Below are positions 1 to 9,361 of a DNA stretch of 52,302 nucleotides, piece after piece. Numbering within the stretch: the first letter of the stretch is position 1; the number at the start of each line of letters is the position of its first letter. The stretch is from assembly GCA_902781045.1 (NCBI GenBank), contig CACZHT010000027.1, forward strand, positions 1-52,302, in the 5' to 3' direction. The stretch comes from an uncultured Bacteroidales bacterium. GTDB taxonomy: Bacteria; Bacteroidota; Bacteroidia; Bacteroidales; Muribaculaceae. Under the pieces are notes generated by a model. It ran no database searches. It was given only the letters and a program-made list of their open reading frames with translations, and was not told the DNA's origin. The position numbers and the translations under genes are program-made.

Positions 1-165
1 AGCTCGACACTAGTTGTTTGGCTGTAAAAGTTCCTCTACGAGGCACTTTTGTTCTGCTTTGTGTGGACCAAGCGGCGAGGACCTCCGGCCCTCTTGCATA
101 GTCTTTCGAACAAATAGCTTCTTCGAAGCATTTTTGCGTCTCCGACGCAATCGCTGAACAGATTC

Positions 166-315
166 GTTATATTCTAAACTAAATTTAAATAAATTATCTG
201 CAAATTTCGTGATATTTCACATTTTATTCAAGAAAAATTGCGCCCGTTCGGTTGCGAGCTAAAGGTTCGCGTTTTATTCGCGTAATTCGCGGTTTATTAC
301 TTTTTCAGCAGCCTC
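166..315 (+). repeat. Partial copy of the dispersed MITE-like element
   Basis: The interior and right end match the complete copies at 34506 and 40938: the segment with TTCGCGTTTTATTCGCG and the right end TACTTTTTCAGCAGCCTC. The left terminal repeat is absent. It is replaced by sequence resembling the 'AATCGCTGAACAG' motif that flanks the other copies on their right, which suggests recombination between repeats. No target duplication can be assigned. Confidence 0.7.
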
Positions 316-610
316 AAGTTAGGGGAGGTGGCGCGTAGCGCCAGCAACATCAATGCCACTAATATAGAACAATAGCTTCTCATATTGGAGTATTAAACAA
401 AATCAGGCCACAAATTAAGGATTATTCCGCAAACAATTGCTGATTTGCCACAAAAAAACACCTGGGTAGGCGAACGCATGCCTTCGGGCTGTGTCTTGAA
501 GGCTTATGCATTCATCTTGCGATTTTCCACGCATTTATGGTTAATATTTGCATTTACCCTACTTTTTTCAATAGTTCCTGCAAATCATACAGCATTTTTT
601 TAAAAAATCC

Positions 611-642
611 TTTGCCTACACAAAAACTTCTTCTTACATTTG
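611..642 (+). promoter_or_regulatory. Bacteroidetes-type promoter for the gene at 692
   Basis: TTTG at 611-614 and TACATTTG at 635-642 are separated by 20 bases, matching the TTTG-N19-21-TAnnTTTG pattern of Bacteroidetes housekeeping promoters. The implied leader is about 45 bases. Confidence 0.75.
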
Positions 643-691
643 CACCTGAAAACTATCACTTATTGTTTCATCTTTTAACTAAATTAAGCTT

Positions 692-1708
692 ATGAAGAAT
701 TTATTTTTACTCGCATTGCTCGCAGCTATGGCAGTTCCAGTTGTCATGGCTGACGAGACCCCGGGTGCTCCCACGTTGCCCACCGAGCTCAACGTCGAGC
801 CGGCAGCTACCTACGCCAAAGTGGCTTGGGTGCCCGGCGAGAACAACGACTCGTTCAGCCTGCGCTATCGCAATGGTGGAGAAGCGTTAAGTTGGGATTT
901 TGAGCAGAGCTCATTGGACGGATGGACTACCATTGATGCCGACGGCGACGGCTACAACTGGGTTCTTGGCTCGGCTGAAGGCGGTGTTTATATCTCTGAA
1001 CAAGCTTCAATGGTTGGGCAGGGACATAGTCCTCTTGATTTGGTGGCATCTGGTTCTTACAGTAATATTACAGGTGTTCTTCACCCCGACAATTATCTGG
1101 TTTCGCCCAAAGTGCAGTTGGGGGGCAAAATCACCTTCTGGGCCAAAGGACAGGATGCCAACTATGCTGCCGAAACCTTTGGCGTAGCTGTGTCGACTAC
1201 CGACAACATCAATCCCGAGAGTTTCACTATGGTAGGAGAGAAGAAGACTTCTACGGCCGAATGGGTGCAATATGAGTTCAGCTTGAGTGATTATGCGGGA
1301 CAAGAGGGCTATGTAGCAATTCGCCACTACGACATCTCCGACATGTTCGTCCTGAATGTTGACGACATCGAGATTCTTCCTGCTAGTACTGATTGGATCG
1401 AGGTTGAGGACGTGACTAGCCCATACACCATCGACGGGCTGACTCCCGAGACCACCTACGAGGTGCAGGTCAAGGCGTTCGGTCCTGCCGAGGCTGAGAC
1501 GCTCAACGCCGCAGGCGGCCTGGCTACCGACTGGACCGAGTCGACCATCTTCACCACCCTGGCCGAAGATCCTCTGGTGAGTGTTGAGACTGTCCGCGTC
1601 GAGACCACTGCCGACAACAACTACTACAACCTGATGGGTCAGAAAGTCACCGGCAACCTGCCCGCCGGCATCTACATCCACAACGGCAAGAAAGTTGTGA
1701 TTCGTTAA
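692..1708 (+). CDS. Secreted protein with cleaved-adhesin/MAM-like jelly-roll domain
   Basis: 338 residues. A signal peptide covers about residues 1-20 (hydrophobic core, cleavage after VVMA). Residues about 68-228 look like the jelly-roll module found in 'cleaved adhesin' and choice-of-anchor J proteins: 'WDFEQSSLDGWTTIDADGDG', 'HPDNYLVSPKV', 'FVLNVDDIEI'. Fibronectin III-like segments flank it, with 'PETTYEVQVKAFG' near 250-265. The C-terminus 'YYNLMGQKV...GIYIHNGKKVVIR' resembles type IX-like sorting tails and recurs in the CotH protein at 48526-50208. It is probably exported and surface-bound or secreted; the ligand is unknown. It is a single gene with its own promoter and a strong terminator. 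Confidence 0.7.
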   Translation: MKNLFLLALLAAMAVPVVMADETPGAPTLPTELNVEPAATYAKVAWVPGENNDSFSLRYRNGGEALSWDFEQSSLDGWTTIDADGDGYNWVLGSAEGGVYISEQASMVGQGHSPLDLVASGSYSNITGVLHPDNYLVSPKVQLGGKITFWAKGQDANYAAETFGVAVSTTDNINPESFTMVGEKKTSTAEWVQYEFSLSDYAGQEGYVAIRHYDISDMFVLNVDDIEILPASTDWIEVEDVTSPYTIDGLTPETTYEVQVKAFGPAEAETLNAAGGLATDWTESTIFTTLAEDPLVSVETVRVETTADNNYYNLMGQKVTGNLPAGIYIHNGKKVVIR

Positions 1709-1728
1709 TTGATTCACTCATTCCGACT

Positions 1729-1761
1729 AAAAAGATGCGCTCAATGTGAGCGCATCTTTTT
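1729..1761 (+). terminator. Rho-independent terminator after the jelly-roll protein
   Basis: A perfect 14-base stem (1729-1742 with 1748-1761, core GATGCGCTC/GAGCGCATC) closes a 5-base loop and ends in a T run. The matching A run on the left makes it potentially bidirectional. Confidence 0.9.
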
Positions 1762-1931
1762 CTTCCCCTCAGAAGGGGAGGGAACGGAACGGGGAGCCCA
1801 CATTGTAGGGACGCGGTGTGCCGCGTGATCGGCCACTGTCGTCCACCGATTTGATTGATTGCACAACCCGGACACACCTGCTCACCATACCCACGAAATC
1901 TGGCCACATCTCACAAAAACTCAAAACAAGG

Positions 1932-1963
1932 TTTGGTTTTTCGCTCGGTTTGAACTAATTTTG
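1932..1963 (+). promoter_or_regulatory. Promoter for the phosphopantetheinyl transferase
   Basis: TTTG at 1932-1935, a 20-base spacer and TAATTTTG at 1956-1963. The start codon at 1974 lies only 10 bases beyond the -7 box, so the leader would be a few bases at most. Confidence 0.7.
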
Positions 1964-1973
1964 CACCAGAAAA

Positions 1974-2528
1974 ATGACCTATATCGACGATCAAATACAG
2001 CAACTGGACCTGGCGGCGGCTCTGGCGGCGGTCAGCCCCGAGCGGCGTGACTACGCCCTGCGCTACCGCCACGAGCTGGGCCAGCGGCAGTGCGTGGCGG
2101 CCTACCTGCTGCTGCAGCGTGCCCTGCTGCAGGAGTATGGCATCGACGGACACCTCCAGTTTGCCATCGGCCAGCACGGCAAGCCATCACTAGTGGGACA
2201 TCCCGACATCCACTTCAACCTGAGCCACTGCCGCGAGGCGGTGGCCTGCGCCGTGAGCGACCGGCCTGTGGGCATCGACATCGAGAGCACGCATCGCTAT
2301 CATCCCATGCTACTCGACTACACCATGAGCCCCGACGAGCGCCGCCTGATCACTCAGGCACCGCGTCCCGACGAGGCCTTCATCCGCTTGTGGACCATGA
2401 AGGAGGCTGTGCTCAAGCTCACCGGCGAGGGCATCTCGCGCGACCTGCACAACGTCCTCACCGAGCATCACTACCATTTCTACACCACCATCCATCCCAC
2501 CTACATCTGCACAACGGCCACAATGTGA
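1974..2528 (+). CDS. 4'-phosphopantetheinyl transferase superfamily protein
   Basis: 184 residues, the usual size for short Sfp/AcpS-type enzymes. These transfer the phosphopantetheine arm of CoA to a serine on acyl or peptidyl carrier proteins in the cytosol. Family motifs are present in order: 'HFNLSHC' (about 82-88), the Mg-binding 'VGIDIE' (about 98-103), and 'FIRLWTMKEAVLKLTGEGI' (about 136-154) with the W-x-x-KEA signature. It stands alone, with no polyketide or fatty-acid cluster nearby, so it may be the general housekeeping activator. The exact carrier protein is not shown by the sequence. Confidence 0.85.
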   Translation: MTYIDDQIQQLDLAAALAAVSPERRDYALRYRHELGQRQCVAAYLLLQRALLQEYGIDGHLQFAIGQHGKPSLVGHPDIHFNLSHCREAVACAVSDRPVGIDIESTHRYHPMLLDYTMSPDERRLITQAPRPDEAFIRLWTMKEAVLKLTGEGISRDLHNVLTEHHYHFYTTIHPTYICTTATM

Positions 2529-2577
2529 CCCCGATAATCATGGAATTGGTGCTTATCATGGCAAAAACTAACGATAC

Positions 2578-2585
2578 TATATTTG
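2578..2585 (+). promoter_or_regulatory. Possible -7 box of the PhzF-family gene
   Basis: TATATTTG fits TAnnTTTG and lies 4 bases before the ATG at 2590. A convincing TTTG is missing at the right distance upstream, so the call is weak. If real, the mRNA would be essentially leaderless. Confidence 0.4.
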
Positions 2586-2589
2586 ACGT

Positions 2590-3441
2590 ATGAGATACTA
2601 TATTGTTGACGCATTCACCAATCGACCGTTCGGTGGCAATCCGGCAGGAGTCGTGCTACTGGGACAGGACGGAGCATTTCCAAGCGATGAATTGATGCTG
2701 CACATCGCCGCAGAGCTACGCTATAGCGAGACTGCCTTTGTGCGACAGGACGGACCGGCAGAGTTCACCGTGCGATACTTCACACCTCGCGCCGAGGTCG
2801 ACTTGTGCGGGCATGCCACCATCGCAACATTCGGGACACTGGCCCACGAGGGCATCGTAACCGACGGCACGCTGTGCGTCAACCACACACTGGCCGGAAA
2901 CCTGCAAGTGCTGGCCGGCAACCGGGTGATGATGCAGATGGCGCAACCCATGGTCATCGACAAGACCATCGACACTGAGCGGTTGCATCGCATCATGGCG
3001 GGTGAGCAAGTCACCCGCTGGCCCAATCTGCCCATTGAGATTGTCTCAACCGGACTACCCGACATTATCATGCCTGTGGCCGACGTTGATGACCTACAGG
3101 CTTTGCGCCCCGACATGGACGCATTGGCGCAGCTCAGTCAACAACTGGAGGTGACCGGTGTGCACGCCGTGGCACTGACCACTGACGGATTCACTGGACA
3201 TGTGCGCAACTTCGGGCCGCTATATGGGGTGCCCGAGGAGAGTGCCACCGGCACAGCCAATGCCGCACTGACCCACTGGCTGCAGCGCAGGGGCCGGGTG
3301 CGGCTGGGCGAAGAGTGCCGCTTCGTGCAGGGCGAGGCCATGGGACGCCCATCGGTCGTGGCCACCTCCTTGCGACGCGACGGCACCATCTGGGTGGGAG
3401 GCACCTGCTGCATCGTCGCCCACGGTTCTCTGCTCGAATGA
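2590..3441 (+). CDS. PhzF family isomerase/epimerase-like protein
   Basis: 283 residues, full length for the PhzF/YddE (diaminopimelate epimerase-like fold) family. Visible signatures are 'DAFTNRPFGGNPAGVVLL' at the N-terminus, 'LRYSETAFV' (position of the conserved glutamate, about residue 47), 'VDLCGHATIATFGTL' and 'EESATGTANAALTHWL' (glycine-rich loops of the two half-barrels). Members isomerise small acids such as dihydro-hydroxyanthranilate, but most gut homologues have no known substrate. No phenazine genes are nearby. The stop codon lies in the arm of a hairpin that follows at once. Confidence 0.85.
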   Translation: MRYYIVDAFTNRPFGGNPAGVVLLGQDGAFPSDELMLHIAAELRYSETAFVRQDGPAEFTVRYFTPRAEVDLCGHATIATFGTLAHEGIVTDGTLCVNHTLAGNLQVLAGNRVMMQMAQPMVIDKTIDTERLHRIMAGEQVTRWPNLPIEIVSTGLPDIIMPVADVDDLQALRPDMDALAQLSQQLEVTGVHAVALTTDGFTGHVRNFGPLYGVPEESATGTANAALTHWLQRRGRVRLGEECRFVQGEAMGRPSVVATSLRRDGTIWVGGTCCIVAHGSLLE

Positions 3442-3473
3442 TACAAAAGAGAACCGTCCCCGATTGTATCATT
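3437..3473 (+). terminator. Hairpin overlapping the phzF-like stop codon
   Basis: AATGATACAA (3437-3446) pairs with TTGTATCATT (3464-3473) across a 17-base loop containing GAACCGTCCCC, followed by a T run. It may terminate the PhzF-family gene. The loop sequence recalls a short palindromic repeat common in Bacteroidales genomes, so a REP-like origin is possible; that comparison is from memory. Confidence 0.6.
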
Positions 3474-3475
3474 TT

Positions 3476-3507
3476 TTTGCGGTGTCGCAGAAAAAGCCGT
3501 ACCTTTG
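3476..3507 (+). promoter_or_regulatory. Promoter for the TIM-barrel gene
   Basis: TTTG at 3476-3479 and TACCTTTG at 3500-3507 with a 20-base spacer. The -33 element is formed by the end of the T run of the preceding hairpin. Confidence 0.75.
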
Positions 3508-3530
3508 TGGCACGAATCCATTAACATGAC

Positions 3531-4223
3531 ATGACTGACCGACCTGAATTGATTGTCATGCTCACATGGCATGACTACACCGTGGAGAACGCCGCACAGG
3601 TCTTCGAGCAATGCAAGGACTCGGCGGCGCAATACTGGGGCTTCAAGGAGCATGGCCTGGAGCCAGAAAAGATGAGAGAACTCTATGCACACATGCACCA
3701 GTGTGGCAAAACCACACTGATGGAGGTCGTTGCCTACACCGAGGCCGAGGGCCTGGCGGCGGCACAACTGGCCGCAGAGTGCCACTGCGACATCCTCATG
3801 GGAACTAAATATAGCGATGCTATCCAGGACTACTGCCACCACCATGGGCTGAAGTACATGCCCTTTGTGGGAACGGTGACAGGCCGGCCATCGGTGCTCG
3901 AGGGATCGATTGACGACATCGTGGCCGAAGCACGCGAGCTCGTCGACAAGGGGGTGGACGGCATCGACTTGCTGGCCTATCGCTACACAGCCGACCCGGT
4001 GGCACTGATGCATGCCGTGACTCGTGCCGTCGACGCGCCGGTGTGCATGGCAGGCAGCATCGACTCGACCCGGCGGCTCGACGAGGTGTGCCAGACCGGG
4101 GCCTGGTCGTTCACCATCGGCAGTGCGTTCTTTGAGCACCGCTTCGGTGACACGTTCTGCGAGCAAGTCAACGCAGTGTGCAGCCATGTTGCCGCTCACA
4201 GTGGCTGCATGCCAAAAAAATAG
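3531..4223 (+). CDS. TIM-barrel protein of unknown function (phosphate-binding barrel type)
   Basis: 230 residues, cytosolic. I do not recognise a named family. The pattern of strand-ending motifs suggests a ribulose-phosphate-binding-like or quinolinate phosphoribosyltransferase C-terminal-like barrel: 'CDILMGTKYSDAI', 'MPFVGTVTGRPSV', 'GVDGIDLLAYRY', 'PVCMAGSID', and 'WSFTIGSAFFE' near the C-terminus, where phosphate-binding barrels carry a glycine loop. It is a single gene with its own promoter. Its downstream neighbour frr has a separate promoter and gives no functional hint. A catabolic aldolase or epimerase is possible, but nothing in the sequence decides. Confidence 0.55.
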   Translation: MTDRPELIVMLTWHDYTVENAAQVFEQCKDSAAQYWGFKEHGLEPEKMRELYAHMHQCGKTTLMEVVAYTEAEGLAAAQLAAECHCDILMGTKYSDAIQDYCHHHGLKYMPFVGTVTGRPSVLEGSIDDIVAEARELVDKGVDGIDLLAYRYTADPVALMHAVTRAVDAPVCMAGSIDSTRRLDEVCQTGAWSFTIGSAFFEHRFGDTFCEQVNAVCSHVAAHSGCMPKK

Positions 4224-4230
4224 GCAATTA

Positions 4231-4262
4231 TTTGGCTGTTTCGGCAAGAAACTGTAACTTTG
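4231..4262 (+). promoter_or_regulatory. Promoter for frr
   Basis: TTTG at 4231-4234, a 20-base spacer and TAACTTTG at 4255-4262. The implied leader before the ATG at 4317 is about 50 bases. Confidence 0.75.
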
Positions 4263-4316
4263 CACTCGTCTTTTGACACACTGTGTTGACATTCACTCAA
4301 CTAAAACATAACGACA

Positions 4317-4877
4317 ATGAACGACCTGAACTTTTATCTCGACATGGCCGAGGAGAGCATGAAGGAGGCTATCGCCTTTCTGGACGACTCGCTGGCTCAC
4401 ATCCGCGCCGGCAAGGCCAACGTGAAGATTCTGGACCCCATCCGTGTGGACTACTACGGCTCGAAGGTGCCCATCGGCAACGTGGCCAACATCTCGACAC
4501 CTGACCAGCGCACCATCGCCATCCAGCCCTGGGAAAAGAACATGTTCCCCGTGGTGGAGAAGGCAATCATCAACAGCAACATCGGCATCATGCCCATCAA
4601 CAACGGAGAGGTCATCCGCCTCAACATCCCACCCCTGACCGAGGAACGCCGCAAGCAGCTGGTCAAGGACAGCAAGGCCGAGGCCGAGAAGGCACGCGTG
4701 AGCGTGCGCAACGCGCGACGCGAGTGCATCGACGGGCTCAAGAAGGCCGTCAAGGAGGGCATGAGCGAGGACGTGCAGAAGGATGGCGAGGACAAGGTCC
4801 AGAAGCTGCACGACAAGTACATGAAGCAAATCGACGAGCTGTTCGCCGCCAAGGAGAAGGAAATCCTCACCGTCTGA
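4317..4877 (+). CDS. frr: Ribosome recycling factor
   Basis: 186 residues, the standard RRF length. RRF works with EF-G to split post-termination ribosomes. Typical features are 'MKEAIAFLDDSLAHIRAGKAN', 'VDYYGSKVPIGNVANIS', 'IQPWEKNMFPVVEKAI', 'IRLNIPPLTEERRKQLVK', and the helical C-terminal 'KDGEDKVQKLHDKYMKQID'. It is a single gene with its own promoter and terminator; the usual partner pyrH is not adjacent. Confidence 0.97.
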   Translation: MNDLNFYLDMAEESMKEAIAFLDDSLAHIRAGKANVKILDPIRVDYYGSKVPIGNVANISTPDQRTIAIQPWEKNMFPVVEKAIINSNIGIMPINNGEVIRLNIPPLTEERRKQLVKDSKAEAEKARVSVRNARRECIDGLKKAVKEGMSEDVQKDGEDKVQKLHDKYMKQIDELFAAKEKEILTV

Positions 4878-4901
4878 TCTTGCTCCCCACCCCAACACCC
4901 A

Positions 4902-4935
4902 TGAGGGATGCCAACCCACCGGCTGGCATCCCTCA
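4902..4935 (+). terminator. Terminator hairpin between frr and the convergent ATPase gene
   Basis: TGAGGGATGCCA (4902-4913) pairs with TGGCATCCCTCA (4924-4935), a perfect 12-base stem with a 10-base loop. No long T run follows, but its place between convergent genes fits a shared terminator. Confidence 0.7.
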
Positions 4936-4969
4936 TTGCGTCACCCCGCCACCTAGACGGATGACGCAT

Positions 4970-6394
4970 TCAATGATGCAGGAAATCGGCTATCGTCAGG
5001 CTGCGCTGGATGTGGCCACTATATTTATTGGGGGCAAGCCCAAAGCTGGTAATCATGGTCAGCATGAGCGACTTGCGTGTGCCCGTCTGCCGCACAAACG
5101 CGTCAAGCTTGTTCTCAAGATTCTCGTCATCTTGCGCGGTGAGCGAATAGGCGGTTCGCGAGTACTTCATCTCACACACATTCACCGTCTGGTCGGCGCG
5201 GTCAATCAGCAAGTCAATCTGCGCTCCCCTCTGGCCTGCCTCACGCTTGCTGACCCAGCTGCAAGCACGACACTGAATTTGCTCGATTCCCAACGCTCGC
5301 TTGATGTCATCCAGATGATTGAGACACAGCATCTCGAATGCATAGCCACTCCAAGCGCGATACTGCCCGCTGTTGAGCGAGTGTGTCCAGAACGCCGGAT
5401 CTTGATATTGATTGGTTTCGGCAAACTTCAGGTAAAACAGAGAGAATGCATCCACCAACTGGTAGAGTACCTCACGCTTGACTTTACCGAAGGGTACATA
5501 ACTGCGGATGAAACCACATTTCTCCAGCTCGGCAAGTGTTGTCGAGAACTTGGCATTGTTGTTCAGCTTGGTCAACTCAAGCAACCTCTTGCGTGACAAG
5601 CCTTTGCCACATTGTGCCAACTGCCGGATGATATTGATGTGATCACCTGCATGCTTGAACAGCGAGCGATAGACATTGTCGAACTCATGGCGTAATTGAG
5701 CCTGTGAAGCAAAAAACAGTTGATCAACATTTTGCGCCATACTCAACGATGGTGACAAGAGAGAGTAATAATAGGGTACACCACCCAAAATCATGTAACA
5801 CTCGGCCAATTCTTTGTCATTGTAGCCCAGACCATTATGGTCAAGATAGGCACGCGCCTCGCTCAGGGTGAAGGGCGCAATGTAGATTTGATGAGTCACA
5901 CGGTTGTGCAAGCCGCCACGGTTATTGAGCAGCTTGTCAATCATCCAGGACGTGGCCGAACCACACACTATCAACTTCACATCGCTGCGGCGCGAGGCCC
6001 AACTGTTCCAAAAGTGCTCAAAGGCACTCAAAAAGCGAGCCTTGGGCGTATCAAGCCATGGCAACTCGTCGATGAAGATGTGCTTCGTGCCATCAACCGT
6101 CTCAAGATAATCTCTCAACTGCTCGAATGCCTCAAGCCACGTCCTGACTCTGGCTGCACGAGGGTAAACACGAGCCAATGTTGTGTAGAAATTCAGCAGC
6201 TGGTCTTGCATGCGGGCATTCTCAAGACCAGAAAGCTCAAAACATACGTTACTGCCCAACGTCTGACTGACAAAGAATGTCTTGCCCACCCGGCGGCGGC
6301 CATAGACAACTATCAATTCAGCCTGATTGGATTCCAAATAGGCCAACAATTGTTGCCGCTCACGAACACGTCCTATCAATTTCCGATCACGCAT
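4970..6394 (-). CDS. AAA ATPase with C-terminal DUF234-like nuclease-fold domain (copy 1)
   Basis: 474 residues from the ATG at 6394. That start is chosen because 'MRDRKLIGR' begins the conserved region and a -7 box lies just upstream; an in-frame extension to 6499 would run into the repeat array. Walker A 'YGRRRVGKTF' is at 31-40, Walker B 'HIFIDELPWLD' follows, and then sensor-like 'VCGSATSWM'. The C-terminal third has 'GAQIDLLIDR...VNVCEMKYS', a D...ExK pattern typical of PD-(D/E)XK nuclease folds. The family is common in archaea and Bacteroidales but has no settled function; roles linked to mobile elements or defence have been proposed. A second member with the same layout is at 32315-33763. 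It is convergent with frr. Confidence 0.8.
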   Translation of the reverse strand: MRDRKLIGRVRERQQLLAYLESNQAELIVVYGRRRVGKTFFVSQTLGSNVCFELSGLENARMQDQLLNFYTTLARVYPRAARVRTWLEAFEQLRDYLETVDGTKHIFIDELPWLDTPKARFLSAFEHFWNSWASRRSDVKLIVCGSATSWMIDKLLNNRGGLHNRVTHQIYIAPFTLSEARAYLDHNGLGYNDKELAECYMILGGVPYYYSLLSPSLSMAQNVDQLFFASQAQLRHEFDNVYRSLFKHAGDHINIIRQLAQCGKGLSRKRLLELTKLNNNAKFSTTLAELEKCGFIRSYVPFGKVKREVLYQLVDAFSLFYLKFAETNQYQDPAFWTHSLNSGQYRAWSGYAFEMLCLNHLDDIKRALGIEQIQCRACSWVSKREAGQRGAQIDLLIDRADQTVNVCEMKYSRTAYSLTAQDDENLENKLDAFVRQTGTRKSLMLTMITSFGLAPNKYSGHIQRSLTIADFLHH

Positions 6395-6416
6395 AGCCTT
6401 TACGATTTTAGGACTG

Positions 6417-6424
6417 CAAAGATA
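6417..6424 (-). promoter_or_regulatory. -7 box of ATPase copy 1, beside the repeat array
   Basis: TATCTTTG on the minus strand, 22 bases before the ATG at 6394. At the right spacing (20 bases) the -33 position reads GTTG and falls inside the first repeat arm (6445-6448). The array may therefore overlap the promoter. Confidence 0.6.
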
Positions 6425-6438
6425 AACGAAATATCTCG

Positions 6439-6820
6439 TTTCAGCAACTTTTAATCCTATAATCTGCTGAAATGCGTCAAAAATACCCCATTTCAGCAAC
6501 TTTTAGTGCTATAATCTGCTGAAATGCGTCAAAAACACCCCGTTTCAGCAACTTTTAGTGCTATAATCTGCTGAAATGCGTCAAAAATACACCGTTTCAG
6601 CAACTTTTAATGCTATAATCTGCTGAAATGCGCTAAAAGCACCCCGTTTCAGCAACTTTTAGTACTATAATCTGCTGAAACATGTCAAAAAATCCCGTTT
6701 CAGCAACTTTTAGTACTATAATCTGCTGAAACGCGTCAAAAAAAATCCCGTTTCAGCAACTTTTAGTACTATAATCTGCTGAAATGCGTCAAAAATACAC
6801 CGTTTCAGCAACTTTTAAAT
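6439..6820 (-). repeat. Tandem array of seven 52-base units with internal inverted repeats
   Basis: Units begin with TTTCAGCA at 6439, 6491, 6543, 6595, 6647, 6698 and 6751, with a partial eighth at 6803. Periods are 52, 52, 52, 52, 51, 53 and 52. In each complete unit TTTCAGCA is followed by an 18-base middle (about ACTTTTAGTGCTATAATC) and then TGCTGAAA, giving an 8-base inverted repeat, plus an 18-base linker with GCGTCAAAAA. The period is not a multiple of three, so it is not coding. Three linkers contain TAnnTTTG read on the minus strand. It lies directly upstream of ATPase copy 1 and downstream of kamB. Confidence 0.95.
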
Positions 6821-6863
6821 CGCACAGTGACAGTTTCATTTTAAGTGGCAACTGTGCGATTTT
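6818..6863. repeat. Inverted repeat at the far end of the 52-base array
   Basis: AAATCGCACAGT pairs with ACTGTGCGATTT about 22 bases later, followed on the plus strand by TTGTTTT. It overlaps the truncated eighth repeat unit. It could be a terminator read from the array side, or the scar of an inserted element; the kamB side lacks a T run. Confidence 0.6.
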
Positions 6864-6962
6864 GTTTTAGATTTTGTCAGATTTCCTGTGCGCAGCACGG
6901 CTAAATCTCAGACCCTGCTACATGAATCCAACTACCTGCTGATGCAGACCCGAAGGCACCCA

Positions 6963-7959
6963 TCAGTCACAATGGTGCAACAGGTCGTAGACGGGGAGAT
7001 GGATGGCCTCGCTCAGGCGGGCGCACAGTTGGTCGCTGTCCAGACGATAACCGCTGGGCGAGGTGGGATTGACGGTCACCGCCAGCAACTGGCTCTTCTG
7101 CAACACATGCACCGAGCCACCACCTTTAATAAATAGGTGGAACTGCTGCGGCGTGACAAACACCTTGGTGAAGTCGCGCACCACGAGCTGGACATGGCGC
7201 AACGAGCGATTTTTGCGCAACCGCTCGACAAAGCCGTCGACCAGCGCCCCCGCGACATAGAGCGTGCGGCAATGCTCCATGCCCTCAAACCTCACCTCTT
7301 GCGACAGCGACGTGATGCCATTAAGCTCAGTCAGCGTGCCATCATTGTCGATGGCCCACACGCCACGTTCGATGGGGCTGAGCCGCTGCAGTGTGGCCAG
7401 GTCGGCCAGCGGCAGATTAATCAGTTCGACCACAAAGGCAGTCTTTTGTACCAAGGTGGCCATGTTGGCCGAGTAGGCCGCACCTGTGGCCAGTATCATA
7501 GCCTGGCTCACTGCCGGCGAAGCCGAGCTGAGCCGCGATAACGCGCCGTCGACGATGACCAGGTCGATGCCACGCCGGCGCACGTCGGCCATCCACCGGC
7601 GCAGCGTGTGGCTCGACGACGGCCCCGAGAGCAACACCTTGCCCTGGGTCAGCGCCCGTGCCGTAACCACCCGGCCCAGCGATGTGGTGACATCGCTCAC
7701 ATCGATGAGTTCAGACACCAGCCGCCGCTGGCGGTAGTGCATCTCGCTCGTGCCGAAGTACATGCCCGGCCGCAGGGTAATCTCGGGCTTCTGTGTGCGG
7801 GTCACCTGGTCGACCGTCTCGCCGTCGATGCCAATCGAGGTGACCGCAATATGTTTGTGCTCGAGCGGAATCCGCTCGAGCACATATTTCAAGCACTCGG
7901 TCTTGCCGGTGTTCTTCTCCAACCCGACAATCGAGAGGCTCTGGTAGCGCAATATGTCA

Positions 7960-7973
<14 letters not shown>
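6963..7973 (-). CDS. kamB: Lysine 5,6-aminomutase reactivase subunit KamB (probable)
   Basis: 336 residues. The N-terminus 'LSIVGLEKNTGKTECLKYVL' has a P-loop-like GxxxxGKT (17-25). In lysine-fermenting bacteria KamB works with the MutS-like ATPase KamC to reactivate the B12-dependent lysine 5,6-aminomutase KamDE. The call rests mainly on position: the gene overlaps the 3' end of kamA by 14 bases, the usual kamA-kamB order. The body ('VIVDGALSRLSSASPAVSQAMILATGAAYS') fits a nucleotide-binding protein, but I cannot confirm the family by search. It is the last gene of the operon here; kamC and kamDE do not follow. Confidence 0.7.
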
Positions 7974-9234
<1,261 letters not shown>

Positions 9235-9244
9235 AATGTTTTTT

Positions 9245-9355
9245 TTAGTAGTTAAGAAGTTAAGTAGTTAGAGGGAGTTAAGACAGAACCATCGGTCCAA
9301 GCCAACGCGGCATGCCGCCCCTACCTGACTACTTAACTTCTTTAACTTCTTAACT
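9245..9355 (-). repeat. Long imperfect inverted repeat of TTAACTTC units between kdd and kamA
   Basis: Left-hand 'GTTAAGAAGTTAAGTAGTTAG' type sequence (quoted in part: AAGAAGTTAAGTAGTTAG) is mirrored about 80 bases later by CTACTTAACTTCTT. The centre holds GCGGCATGCCGC, resembling a dispersed motif also seen near 1807-1826. It could form an mRNA hairpin inside the lysine operon. Confidence 0.65.
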
Positions 9356-9361
9356 TCGTGA

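Larger units (their letters stand above)
1..691. other. Non-coding left end with a partial MITE-like repeat
   Basis: I see no convincing gene here. The first 160 bases hold small palindromes (for example GCGTC-tcc-GACGC near 140-152). A degenerate copy of the dispersed MITE-like element occupies about 166-315. The rest is AT-rich and ends in the promoter of the secreted protein at 692. Confidence 0.6.

Noticed and set aside
2540..2592. Short open frame between the PPTase and PhzF-like genes
   Set aside because: Fewer than 20 codons, no conserved feature, and it overlaps the likely promoter of the PhzF-family gene.
6439..6820. Possible CRISPR array
   Set aside because: The whole 52-base unit, linker included, is conserved; there are no variable spacers and no cas genes nearby.
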